Of a stretch of 64,000 bases of DNA, positions 31,480-40,358 are shown in pieces. Under the pieces are notes generated by a model. That model was given only the letters and a program-made list of their open reading frames with translations. It ran no database searches and had not been told where the DNA came from. Source of the DNA: Fumia sp045121595 (GTDB lineage: Bacteria > Bacillota > Clostridia > Oscillospirales > Ruminococcaceae); NCBI GenBank assembly GCA_045121595.1, contig JBGVGI010000069.1:1-64000 (forward strand), in the 5' to 3' direction. A program made the translations under genes and the position numbers. Position 1 is the stretch's first letter; every line of letters starts with the position of its first letter.

Positions 31480-31552
31480 GGCGAACACAGTTCGCCCCTA
31501 CAAAATTATAGCAGAATTTCGTATAAAATTGCAGGGGCGACCTTTGGTCGCC
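31480..31552. repeat. 73-bp inverted-repeat element (MITE-like)
   Basis: Two arms, 31480-31510 and 31521-31552, are imperfect inverted copies. Each arm is itself palindromic (GGCGAAC/GTTCGCC and GGCGACC/GGTCGCC), followed by CCCTACA or CCCTGCA and an AT-rich inner part. It has no coding capacity. It lies between the nanE promoter and the terminator of the giant surface protein gene. Confidence 0.7.
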
Positions 31553-31562
31553 TTTTTCCTTA

Positions 31563-31602
31563 TTAAAAATGGAAAAGGCCCTCATAAAGAGAGCCTTTTC
31601 CC
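31563..31602 (-). terminator. Terminator of the giant surface protein gene
   Basis: GGAAAAGGC and GCCTTTTCC with inner CTC/GAG, followed leftward by ATTTTT. Confidence 0.8.
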
Positions 31603-31636
31603 AGAAGAAAGAGAGATATATATAAGGGGACTATGC

Positions 31637-34600
31637 TTATTTAATCCAGGCGCCGTCTGCACCCAATTTGTAACCGTCAACGGTTGTATTTGCTGCCATA
31701 GCACCATTTGCGGGATCTAAGTAGTACCAGTTGCCCTTAACCACTTTCCAGCCTGTTGCCATAGCACCAGATTCTTCGAGGTAGTACCATACGTTATTAA
31801 CGAGTACCCAACCTGTTGCCATAGCGCCACTCTGAGTGAAGTAATACCATTTACCATCCACTTCTGCCCACTGAGATTTAGCCATAGCACCGCTTGACTG
31901 GAGATAGTACCATCTGCCGTTATCAAGTACCCAACCTGTCTTCATATTGCCTGAAGCACCGAAGTAGTACCAAACGTTATCGACTTTGTACCATCCATTG
32001 TCAACCATAACGCCGTTGGATCTTAAGTAATACCATGTGTTCTGGTCTTTGATCCAGCCTGTTTGCATATAGCCTTCAGCATCGAGGTAATACCAGTCAC
32101 CGTCAACTTCTGCCCAACCTTTAACAAAGTTGCCGTCAACGTCTTTAAGCTTGTAGCCGTTTGTAGCAGTAAACCAAGCGTAGCCTTCTTCGGAACGTGT
32201 TGCTGTTTCTACGAGTTCCTCTGTGGGTTCTTCGTAGTAAACGCCTCCGCCTCCGCCTGCGCCGCCTGAATGTTTATCCTGGTTAACGCCGTAGGTACCG
32301 ATCTTGTTATCAATAGTCACACCTTCGGAGAAGCTTTCGATATGTTCTTTTTCGGTATATGTGCCCTTGATGAGCTGATAGGAATAATCATAAACGGAAC
32401 GATGGAGGGAGTTAGTTGCAATAGCACCCTGATGGATACCTTCTACAGCCTGATACCAAGCTCTGTATGCGTTATCGCCGTCCATGCCATTTCTTGCAGC
32501 ACCGTTTAAGTAGTCGATCCAGAGGTTATATCTGTCAGGTTCTTCGTATACGCGGTTGTCAAATTCCATTTCAAGACCGGCAGTCGCATAGTTCGCATCG
32601 CGTGCGACCATATCAAGCCAGCTGTTACCAACTTCACATCTTCCGCCTACTTCGTACATTTCATTGAAGAAGTGGTTAGGCTGAATTGCTACTGCGTCAT
32701 AGCCCATATCGTCAAGGATGAAATAACCGTTAGCATACTGGAAAGGAATCCAGTAAGTGTTATAACCAAGCTCGTGAGCCTTGTTGTTGAAGTACATATG
32801 ATAGGAAGGAATATAACCTACCTGTTCACCGAGGTAGTAGAAACCTGTAAAATCAATATATTCGTAATTACCTTCATAGAAACGTTCAATTACTTCGTTA
32901 AACCACCAGTCAACACATTCCTGCCAGTCGTTTCTTACGTTGGGGTTGTACTGGTCAACTACTGTCCAGTCGTAGTATTTACCATCGAGCGGACCAAATT
33001 TCTTTGAGTTGGGATCAGATGCCGAAAGTCTTGCAGCACCGGGGTGCATAACAACGAGTTTAATTTTGTAATCCTTGTATTTTTCAGCGTCAACTTCCAT
33101 AAGCTCTTCGCGTGCAATTCTTGCTGCTTCGTTAAGCTCGTCAACGTCACCGCCGTCTTTGAAGGTCTTGTCAAGGTACCAGTACCAGTCATTAGCAGTA
33201 ACGCCCCAGTAAGAAGTACCTACGTCTTTGTTATATGCTGTACCGGAAGGAGTTCTGAGACCCAGGAGACAAACTGCATCGTACATTGTGTCAACAACTT
33301 TGTTGTCTGTATCAACATATGTTAAGTATGTACGATATCTTTCCTTAGTCCAGTTACCACGGAAGGAATCGGTGGCAGCGTTATATGCATAATAACCGTT
33401 GTAGCAGAGAACAAGGTCGTTGATACCACCTGTTTTCTCACCGGGTTTTCTGTAATCACGTCCGTTGTCGAGGTCGCGTGTACCGTTAGCGTCGATAGCA
33501 CCTTCGATCTTTCCGTCGTAACCATAAATTTCGATTTCGTCGATCATGTTGGTACGTACCATTTCGATATCAACACGTACGTATCTTGCAGCTACTGCAG
33601 TAGCATCGGTAGGTACAAGGTCACGGATACCGTCGGAGGTAATTCTCCAACCCCATGTACAGATGCCACCCCACCAACAACGCTGGTAGTACCACTGTCT
33701 TGACAAGGGGTACCAGTTTTTACCATCCATAGAAGCGTATGTAAATACTGTCCAGGGATGTTCAGAAACACCGCCAAAGCCTGTAGCTTTGGAATTAAGT
33801 TTGATAGAAGCAATGGATTTTACTTCTTCAAAATCAAAGATAATAGTCTGATTCTGATGTGCTGTGGAAATATCATTGGGATCTGTCTGATAGTTTTCAG
33901 TGTATTTAACCCATGCAGGGTCGTTTGTATCGTCTGTACCGTAAACACCGTCAGAAAGCTGTTTCAAACCGATATCAGGCTGAGTATTATTTCTGTCCTG
34001 AACAGGGTTAGAAATGTAAGGTCTGTTAAGAGCCAAGTTATAGTAACCTGAGTCGGAAACTACTTCGGAAGCTTTTGTAGTTCTTCCTTTCTTACCGAAT
34101 GCTTTGATTTCGTCGAGAGCAACGTATGTGTCAGCATCTTCTGTTGTTTCAACAGAAACCTTAAGGTATCTTGCGTAAACTTCGGTAGCACCGTCAACAA
34201 ATCCGTTGAACGCAATAGAGCTGTCCCATTTGAATTCTACGTCACCGCTTGTTGTGTTATCGGGAGCTTTATAGATAGAAGACCAGTTCTTGCCATCGGA
34301 AGAGGAGTAGAATGTTACGTTTTTAGGTGCTGCGATGTTATTGTCTGCATCGTTTCTTGATGTTACTACAAATTCGCTGATAGAGTTGAATGAACCCATA
34401 TCGAATGTGAATTCAACTTTGTTCTTTGTTTCATCTTCGCTATGTTTGAAACCTGTCCAGTTGCCGTCAAACAAAGTACCTGACTGCATATACAAACCGT
34501 CTGTCAAAAGACCGGGGGTACTTCTGTAATCAGCAGGACGGGAAACTGCGTACTCTTTGCCCTGAATGAGGTTGAAGGTAGCACCTTCGTCGGGGTTGAG

Positions 34601-37600
34601 CTCGTAGTCACCGTGAGGCATAGCTTCTTTATAAATGGAAATTTCATCAAGATAGATTGCATTTTCAGAGGTAAATGTAACTTTTACGTACTGTGCAGTT
34701 ACTGCATTGTCAACAAAGTAGTTAAAACGGTTAACTCCGTCTGTACCTTTGATTTCTTCAGCCTTTGCAAACAAGTTCCAGTTTGTACCGTTGTTTGAAT
34801 ACTCAACTTTAATATCTGTGGGGGTATGAATTACCATCTGTTTTGTACTGGAAGCAAGAGTACCTACCTGAATCTGTTCAAAGGTTTTTGCTTCGCCCAA
34901 GTCGAGAGTAACAGAGAAATCGTGATATTTTGTATAGAAAGAACCGTCTCTTGCTTCTTCTTCATAAGAGGAAGCATCGTATCCTGCCCATGCAGGCAAG
35001 CTGTAAAGATCTGTACCACGGATACCGTCAGTAAGTTCTTTCTTATCTGTATCGGGGTTTGTTGTACCTGCATCCCATGCTGTTGTGTAGGAAGCACCGA
35101 GAGCAATATTGTTTGTATCAACGTATTCTTCGTCAGCATCCTGTTCGAATACAGTCTGTTCTTTCAAAACTTCGATTTCGTCGATAAGAACTTTTCCGTC
35201 AACGGGGAAAGTAACTTTAACGTATCTTGCTTTTGTGCCGTCAGGTAAGATAACCTGTGCTTTTGTAGAAACTGCATCAGTTGCATCTGTGCCTTCAACT
35301 GCAACTGTTTCAGCATCAGACCAGTCTGCCTTATCGTCGGAATAAGAAACGCTTACTTCTTCGGGGAAGACATAACCGTTTTCTTTATCGCTTAAGAAAC
35401 GTGCATCAACCTGTTTGAATTCCTTAGCAGTTTCAAGGTCGATGATAATTTCAGCATCTTTTGTATATTCAACCCAGCTGTCATCACTTGAATTGAAAGG
35501 ACCACGTTTGTTGTTTGTGAGTTTTTCACTGTCAGCAGAGTTGTTGGATTCGTATGCTTTTTTCTTAGCAATGTTGTTGGAGCTTGCATCAGGATTATCT
35601 TCAGATCTGGAGAGAATCTTGATTTCATCAAGGAACAACCATCCGTCGGGAACCATAGTAACTTTTACGTACTGTGCATCAACGGGAGCATAGGTAGTAA
35701 ATTTATAAGGAATGATATGGTTACCGGAGGGGAATGCGGCAATAGAATCAGCACCAAGTCTTTCCCAGTTTTCGTTGTCGTTTGAAACGAAAACTTCAAA
35801 CGTTCTTGAACCACGGATAGAACCGGAGGTAGAACCGAGGAAGCTTGTCTGGAGTTCTTCAAACGTCATCTTTTCACCAAGGTCAAAGATAAAGTCTACG
35901 GGAACTTTTGCGTTATAACCGGACCATGCAACAGCACCCCATTCAGTAGAAGTACTCTTGGAGCCGTCGGTAAGTTCTTTACCGTCTGTATCAGGGTAGT
36001 TAGGACCTGCAGAAGCGGATACTGTATAAGATTTGCCGAGAGCTACGTTATTTTCTACTGTTTCTTCGAGGTAACCGTCAGCTGTTTCACCTGTATCTTC
36101 TGCATAAGCATAAAGTTCATCGAAGAATGTCCAGTTGGAAACGTTGGAGAACGTATATCTCAAACCACTTACAGAGAGAGGAATACCATCTTTAGCAACG
36201 AAAACCAAAAATTCTTTGGAGCCAGGGTTTTCTCTTGTGATATTGCCTTCAAAGAGTTTTGTCCATTCGCCGCCGATAAGACCTTCGATATAAACTGTAC
36301 CGGGGATACTAATACCGGATTTCTTATCATTGAGAACGCCGATCTGGAGTTCTTTAAACGTCATAGGCTCAAGGAAGTAGTCAAAGCTTACCTGAACAAT
36401 ACCGCCAACGTGTTTCATACCTACTGTGTAGCCTGTACCGGAGTTCCAGGATGTAGTTTTGTTACCGTCAGTAAGTTTTGTACGGTTGGGGTCTTTGTAA
36501 CTTGCATGGAAGTTACCTTCAGGAATATTTGTGGAATAAGGAATGTTAAGTAACATATTGACACTCTGAACAGCTGTTACTGTAAGAACACATTCGTTAC
36601 TTTCAACAGAGTCGGAGTAGCCTTCTTTTGTATTTGTGATAACTACCTTATATGTACCACTGTCGGAAACCCTTACACCTGTAAGTGTGAGTGTATCACT
36701 GTTTGTACCGATAGCATTGCCGTCTTTATACCACTGATAAGAAAGTGTACCACCGTCTGTAACGTTTGCATCAACAGAAAGTGTTACGTTTTGCTTAGCC
36801 TTGGCAGAAGCTGTAGAAGGCAAGTTTGTAACGATGTTGGGAAGCTGCAAGTTAAGACCTGCAGGGAATACGATAACTTCACAAGCAGAGCTTGTTACAG
36901 TTTTTGTAAATCCGTTAAGAGAGTTGCTTACTTTTACAGTATATTCACCGCTGTCAGAAAGTTTTGCATCGTCTACTGTGTATGTATCACTGTCGTCGCC
37001 GATTTCAACGCCGTCTTTATACCACTGATAGGAAAGATCGCCGCCGTCAACGTTGAAAGCATCAACGGAAAGTGTGAAAGAGTCACCCTCAACAACGTTC
37101 ATCAAAGCATCAAGGTCAACGTCGATAACGGGATCCTTGGGTTTGATGGGCGCATCAGCAAATGCATAAACTTCACCGATGAAGGACCAGCCGCTTGCAG
37201 CAGGGATACCTACTTTTACAAACTGAGCATCAACGGGAGTATCAAGAGGAATTTCAAAAAGGTAAGTTGTATTCAAAGGAGCATCTTCGGGAATTTCACC
37301 TCTGAATGCTTCGGTATAAGACGAACCGTCAGTAGAATAAGAGAATACAAATTCTCCCTTAGGATATCCGATACCACCTGAGTTTGCGGAGTTAAGTGTG
37401 TATACTGCAAATTTGTCAATTACATAAACATCATCAAGTTCAAGGATGATATCAGACGTACTGCCTGCAGTAATTCCCTTAAATGCAGACCAACCTCCGT
37501 CGTAGAAGCTGAAACCGGGTTCATTACCATCGGTAAGTTCTCCCCCTGCATCAGGATAGCTTGTGTGTGCAGCGATAGACGTTCTGTACGCTACACCTTC

Positions 37601-37732
37601 AAGAACGTTTCTGTATTCCGATTCGGGTGCACCAAAAACAATACCGCTCGGAATTGCGCCTAAAACAAGAGCAATTGTCAAAAATGCGCAAAGTACTCTT
37701 TTTAAGCTTTTGAGTGAAAGTTTTTTCATCAT
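31637..37732 (-). CDS. Giant secreted wall-bound protein: discoidin-like, Ig-like, DUF4855 and wall-binding repeats
   Basis: The protein has 2031 residues. A signal peptide (about 1-34, core VLCAFLTIALVLGAIPSG) is followed by a discoidin-like F5/8C domain (42-192), two Ig-like domains with SYQWYKDG (199-287, 287-387), and six further F5/8C-like domains (about 392-542, 559-711, 717-856, 874-1036, 1052-1214, 1229-1411). Next come a DUF4855 domain (about 1436-1797), a glycine-rich linker near 1827 and about seven choline/glucan-binding-type repeats of the form GWxxxxxxWYYL (1847-2031). It should be held on the cell wall by the C-terminal repeats and bind glycans through the discoidin domains. 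DUF4855 is a predicted glycosidase-like TIM barrel of unknown activity. AGGAGGGA precedes two adjacent ATGs. Confidence 0.88.
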   Translation of the reverse strand: MMKKLSLKSLKRVLCAFLTIALVLGAIPSGIVFGAPESEYRNVLEGVAYRTSIAAHTSYPDAGGELTDGNEPGFSFYDGGWSAFKGITAGSTSDIILELDDVYVIDKFAVYTLNSANSGGIGYPKGEFVFSYSTDGSSYTEAFRGEIPEDAPLNTTYLFEIPLDTPVDAQFVKVGIPAASGWSFIGEVYAFADAPIKPKDPVIDVDLDALMNVVEGDSFTLSVDAFNVDGGDLSYQWYKDGVEIGDDSDTYTVDDAKLSDSGEYTVKVSNSLNGFTKTVTSSACEVIVFPAGLNLQLPNIVTNLPSTASAKAKQNVTLSVDANVTDGGTLSYQWYKDGNAIGTNSDTLTLTGVRVSDSGTYKVVITNTKEGYSDSVESNECVLTVTAVQSVNMLLNIPYSTNIPEGNFHASYKDPNRTKLTDGNKTTSWNSGTGYTVGMKHVGGIVQVSFDYFLEPMTFKELQIGVLNDKKSGISIPGTVYIEGLIGGEWTKLFEGNITRENPGSKEFLVFVAKDGIPLSVSGLRYTFSNVSNWTFFDELYAYAEDTGETADGYLEETVENNVALGKSYTVSASAGPNYPDTDGKELTDGSKSTSTEWGAVAWSGYNAKVPVDFIFDLGEKMTFEELQTSFLGSTSGSIRGSRTFEVFVSNDNENWERLGADSIAAFPSGNHIIPYKFTTYAPVDAQYVKVTMVPDGWLFLDEIKILSRSEDNPDASSNNIAKKKAYESNNSADSEKLTNNKRGPFNSSDDSWVEYTKDAEIIIDLETAKEFKQVDARFLSDKENGYVFPEEVSVSYSDDKADWSDAETVAVEGTDATDAVSTKAQVILPDGTKARYVKVTFPVDGKVLIDEIEVLKEQTVFEQDADEEYVDTNNIALGASYTTAWDAGTTNPDTDKKELTDGIRGTDLYSLPAWAGYDASSYEEEARDGSFYTKYHDFSVTLDLGEAKTFEQIQVGTLASSTKQMVIHTPTDIKVEYSNNGTNWNLFAKAEEIKGTDGVNRFNYFVDNAVTAQYVKVTFTSENAIYLDEISIYKEAMPHGDYELNPDEGATFNLIQGKEYAVSRPADYRSTPGLLTDGLYMQSGTLFDGNWTGFKHSEDETKNKVEFTFDMGSFNSISEFVVTSRNDADNNIAAPKNVTFYSSSDGKNWSSIYKAPDNTTSGDVEFKWDSSIAFNGFVDGATEVYARYLKVSVETTEDADTYVALDEIKAFGKKGRTTKASEVVSDSGYYNLALNRPYISNPVQDRNNTQPDIGLKQLSDGVYGTDDTNDPAWVKYTENYQTDPNDISTAHQNQTIIFDFEEVKSIASIKLNSKATGFGGVSEHPWTVFTYASMDGKNWYPLSRQWYYQRCWWGGICTWGWRITSDGIRDLVPTDATAVAARYVRVDIEMVRTNMIDEIEIYGYDGKIEGAIDANGTRDLDNGRDYRKPGEKTGGINDLVLCYNGYYAYNAATDSFRGNWTKERYRTYLTYVDTDNKVVDTMYDAVCLLGLRTPSGTAYNKDVGTSYWGVTANDWYWYLDKTFKDGGDVDELNEAARIAREELMEVDAEKYKDYKIKLVVMHPGAARLSASDPNSKKFGPLDGKYYDWTVVDQYNPNVRNDWQECVDWWFNEVIERFYEGNYEYIDFTGFYYLGEQVGYIPSYHMYFNNKAHELGYNTYWIPFQYANGYFILDDMGYDAVAIQPNHFFNEMYEVGGRCEVGNSWLDMVARDANYATAGLEMEFDNRVYEEPDRYNLWIDYLNGAARNGMDGDNAYRAWYQAVEGIHQGAIATNSLHRSVYDYSYQLIKGTYTEKEHIESFSEGVTIDNKIGTYGVNQDKHSGGAGGGGGVYYEEPTEELVETATRSEEGYAWFTATNGYKLKDVDGNFVKGWAEVDGDWYYLDAEGYMQTGWIKDQNTWYYLRSNGVMVDNGWYKVDNVWYYFGASGNMKTGWVLDNGRWYYLQSSGAMAKSQWAEVDGKWYYFTQSGAMATGWVLVNNVWYYLEESGAMATGWKVVKGNWYYLDPANGAMAANTTVDGYKLGADGAWIK

Positions 37733-38001
37733 AGTCCCTCCTGTTTATTATAAAGATAAAAAGGATATTTTTCTTATAACTATTGTACTTTATTTTTGTT
37801 TATAAGTAAAGGTCATTTTTTCGCATTTTTGTCCACTTTTTTCTGTTTCGTAAAATTCTTAAAGAAATTCTTAAAATATTTGATGTTTTTGAGGGGTTTT
37901 TTCGCATTTTTGCAAAAAAATTTTTCGGGGGAGATTTTTCAAAATTTAACAAAATACACATTTTTTAACAAAACAAAGATTTTTTCATCCAGAAAACGGC
38001 A
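37733..38001. other. AT-rich intergenic region upstream of the giant gene
   Basis: No gene is seen on either strand. Leftward, TTTACT, 17 bases and TACAAT form a weak candidate promoter for the giant gene near 37790. The rest is T-rich low-complexity sequence with several CGCATTTTTG-like segments. Confidence 0.4.
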
Positions 38002-38036
38002 AAAACAAACCTCTGACTCAACAAAGAGCCAGAGGT
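38002..38036 (-). terminator. Terminator of the OPT-PqqD operon
   Basis: CCTCTG-CTC and GAG-CAGAGG pair, followed leftward by TTTGTTTTT. Confidence 0.8.
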
Positions 38037-38041
38037 CATTT

Positions 38042-38386
38042 TTATTTTTTCCATGTAATGAATCCGTAACTTTCAAGAATCTGAAAATACTTTGTAAGTC
38101 TTTCGTATAAAGGGTTTGCTTTCTCTCCAAAATGAGCTTCGACGTCTTTGCCTAAATCCATAATGGATTTTTCGCCGTCAAGGATAGGCCAGATAAAGCT
38201 TCCCATCTCATCAAGATGCACGTAGCTTACTTTTGGTTTTTTCAGAATAAGCTGACACGCTTTATTAAAAAAGCCTTTGTTTTCAATTTCTAAAGTTACG
38301 ATATTCTCTTTAACAGTCCAGTTATACTTCCCGTTACGCATCGGAATGCGTTCGAGATAATTTTCGCTTTTTACTTTCTTACTCAT
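38042..38386 (-). CDS. PqqD-family peptide-recognition protein
   Basis: The protein has 114 residues and resembles PqqD throughout, the small winged-helix fold that presents peptides to RiPP-modifying enzymes. Typical segments are SYVHLDEMGSFIWPILDG, IMDLGKDVEAHFGE and LYERLTKYFQILESYGFI. No radical SAM enzyme or precursor peptide is visible nearby. Its ATG overlaps the stop of the OPT oligopeptide transporter gene (ATGA), so the two are translationally coupled. It may act with the transporter or be an orphan recognition element. The PqqD call is from family resemblance. Confidence 0.82.
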   Translation of the reverse strand: MSKKVKSENYLERIPMRNGKYNWTVKENIVTLEIENKGFFNKACQLILKKPKVSYVHLDEMGSFIWPILDGEKSIMDLGKDVEAHFGEKANPLYERLTKYFQILESYGFITWKK

Positions 38387-40296
38387 GCTTTTTTATTGCG
38401 TTTTTTCCAAACTGTGAATTTAAGCAATGTAAGAATAATAATTGCAAAGAGTACAAGACCACCGATGTTCATGAAGGGAGTAGTAAGTCCGAGTTTTGCA
38501 GAAAGGTCAACTGCTTTATCAACTCCGAATACTGCAAGGAGTGCAAGTAAGATACCGACTAAGCCTTCACCTGCGATCATACCTGAGCAGAAGAGAATAC
38601 CATCGTTAACGATTTCTTTCTTTTCAGCTTCGTCTTTCTTCATCTTGTCGAAGATAAGACGGATAATACCGCCGACCATAATACAAGCGTTAAGCTGAAC
38701 GGGGAGATATACACCGATAGCAAAAGGAAGTACGGGAATACCGATAAGTTCAACGATAACTGCGATAAATACACCAACAAACACGAGAGCCCAGGGAAGG
38801 TTTCCTTCCATAACGCCTTCGATGATGAGTTTCATAAGTGTAGCCTGAGGAGCAGCGAGCTGTTCAGAACCGAAGCCCCATGCACTGTCGAGGAGGTACA
38901 AAGTACCGCCGATAGCGAATGCTGCAGCAACTACACCAACGATTTCAGCATACTGCTGTTTTTTGGGTGTAGCACCGAGAAGGAAACCGGTCTTAAGGTC
39001 CTGAGAAGTATCACCTGCGATAGCAGAAACGATACAGATAATAGAACCGATGGAAATTGCACTGATCATACCTGCAACGCCAACTGTACCTGTAAGTTTC
39101 AAAAGAAGTGTTGCGATAAGAAGTGTTGCGATAGCCATACCGGAAACAGGGTTGTTGGAGCTACCTACAAGACCAACCATACGGGAAGAAACGGTTGCAA
39201 AGAAGAAACCGAATACAACAACGATTACCGCACCGAGGAAGGATACGGGAATAGCAGGAACGAGCCACACGAGCAATGTAAGAATTGCGATAGCAATAAG
39301 AACAACTTTGAAGTTCATATCACGTGCAGTACGTTCATTGGAAACTGTTGCAGAGCCTTTCATACTCTTCATAGCACCGCCGAAAGTCTTAACGATAAGC
39401 GGCAAAGACTTGATAAGGCTTATGATACCACCTGCTGCGAGAGCACCTGCACCGATGTATCTGATGTAAGAACTCCAGATAGCACTTGCGCCACCTGTTG
39501 CGTACATTTCACTGATAGGAGCTGTACCGGGGTACAATGTGATATCAGCGCCGAAAAGTACGATAAGGGGAATAATTACGAGCCAGGAAAGAACACCACC
39601 CGAGAACATGTAAGAAGAAATTCTTGCACCACAGATGTAACCAACGCTCATTACAGCGGGGTAAATCTGAGTACCGATTTCACCTGCAAAACCTTTTACA
39701 CTTCCGGAAATTTCACCTGCAACGAGTTTAAGACCGTCGATGATGAATTTGAAGATTGCTGCAAATCCCATACCTGCAAATACAGTAGAAGCATTTGCGC
39801 CGCCTTCTTCACCTGCGAGTAAAACTTCTGCACAAGCTGTTCCTTCGGGGTACGGAAGTACGCCGTGCTCTTTTACGATAAGAGCGTTACGCAAAGGAAC
39901 CATAAAGAAAACACCCAAAAGACCGCCGATTAAAGCGATGATGGTGATTTCAACGATGCCGGGCTTGTCCATTTTACCCTCAGCTGCCCAGAGGAAAAGT
40001 GCGGGTAATGTGAAAATAGCACCTGCTGCAAGGGATTCACCTGCAGAACCAAGTGTCTGAACAATGTTGCTTTCAAGGATAGAGTTTTTACGCATAATGA
40101 TGCGGATTACACCCATTGCAAGAACTGCGGCAGGGATGGAAGCCGATACTGTCATACCTACTCTGAGTCCAAGATAAGCGTTTGCTGCGCCGAAAACAAC
40201 AGACAGAATCACACCCATAATAATGGAGGTAACCGTAATTTCAGGAGTTACCTTTTCTGCCGGTACATACGGCTTAAATTCTTTTTTGTTTTCCAT
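38383..40296 (-). CDS. OPT-family oligopeptide transporter
   Basis: The protein has 637 residues and about 14-16 membrane segments. The opening AEKVTPEITVTSIIMGVILS, NAYLGLRVGMTVSASIPAAV, PYPEGTACAEVLLAGEEGG and GAGALAAGGIISLIKSLP are hallmark OPT segments. Members import peptides or peptide-like metal chelates with protons. The ATG with GGAGAT upstream is used. It is coupled to a PqqD-like gene and lies downstream of a His-dipeptide hydrolase gene, which suggests peptide use. Confidence 0.94.
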   Translation of the reverse strand: MENKKEFKPYVPAEKVTPEITVTSIIMGVILSVVFGAANAYLGLRVGMTVSASIPAAVLAMGVIRIIMRKNSILESNIVQTLGSAGESLAAGAIFTLPALFLWAAEGKMDKPGIVEITIIALIGGLLGVFFMVPLRNALIVKEHGVLPYPEGTACAEVLLAGEEGGANASTVFAGMGFAAIFKFIIDGLKLVAGEISGSVKGFAGEIGTQIYPAVMSVGYICGARISSYMFSGGVLSWLVIIPLIVLFGADITLYPGTAPISEMYATGGASAIWSSYIRYIGAGALAAGGIISLIKSLPLIVKTFGGAMKSMKGSATVSNERTARDMNFKVVLIAIAILTLLVWLVPAIPVSFLGAVIVVVFGFFFATVSSRMVGLVGSSNNPVSGMAIATLLIATLLLKLTGTVGVAGMISAISIGSIICIVSAIAGDTSQDLKTGFLLGATPKKQQYAEIVGVVAAAFAIGGTLYLLDSAWGFGSEQLAAPQATLMKLIIEGVMEGNLPWALVFVGVFIAVIVELIGIPVLPFAIGVYLPVQLNACIMVGGIIRLIFDKMKKDEAEKKEIVNDGILFCSGMIAGEGLVGILLALLAVFGVDKAVDLSAKLGLTTPFMNIGGLVLFAIIILTLLKFTVWKKRNKKA

Positions 40297-40326
40297 AACT
40301 ATCTCCAATCTGAATTTAGTTTATTT

Positions 40327-40355
40327 ATTATACTATAATTTGTTAATAAATGCAA
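40327..40355 (-). promoter_or_regulatory. Promoter of the OPT-PqqD operon
   Basis: TTGCAT, 17 bases, TATAAT, reading leftward, immediately downstream of the dipeptidase stop. Confidence 0.75.
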
Positions 40356-40358
40356 CTA

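Noticed and set aside
36791..37381. A 196-codon frame antisense to the giant surface protein
   Set aside because: It lies fully within the giant gene, has no ribosome site, and its composition mirrors the repetitive domains opposite.
38042..38386. A RiPP biosynthesis cluster
   Set aside because: Only the PqqD-like gene is present; no radical SAM, YcaO or precursor peptide gene is seen nearby.
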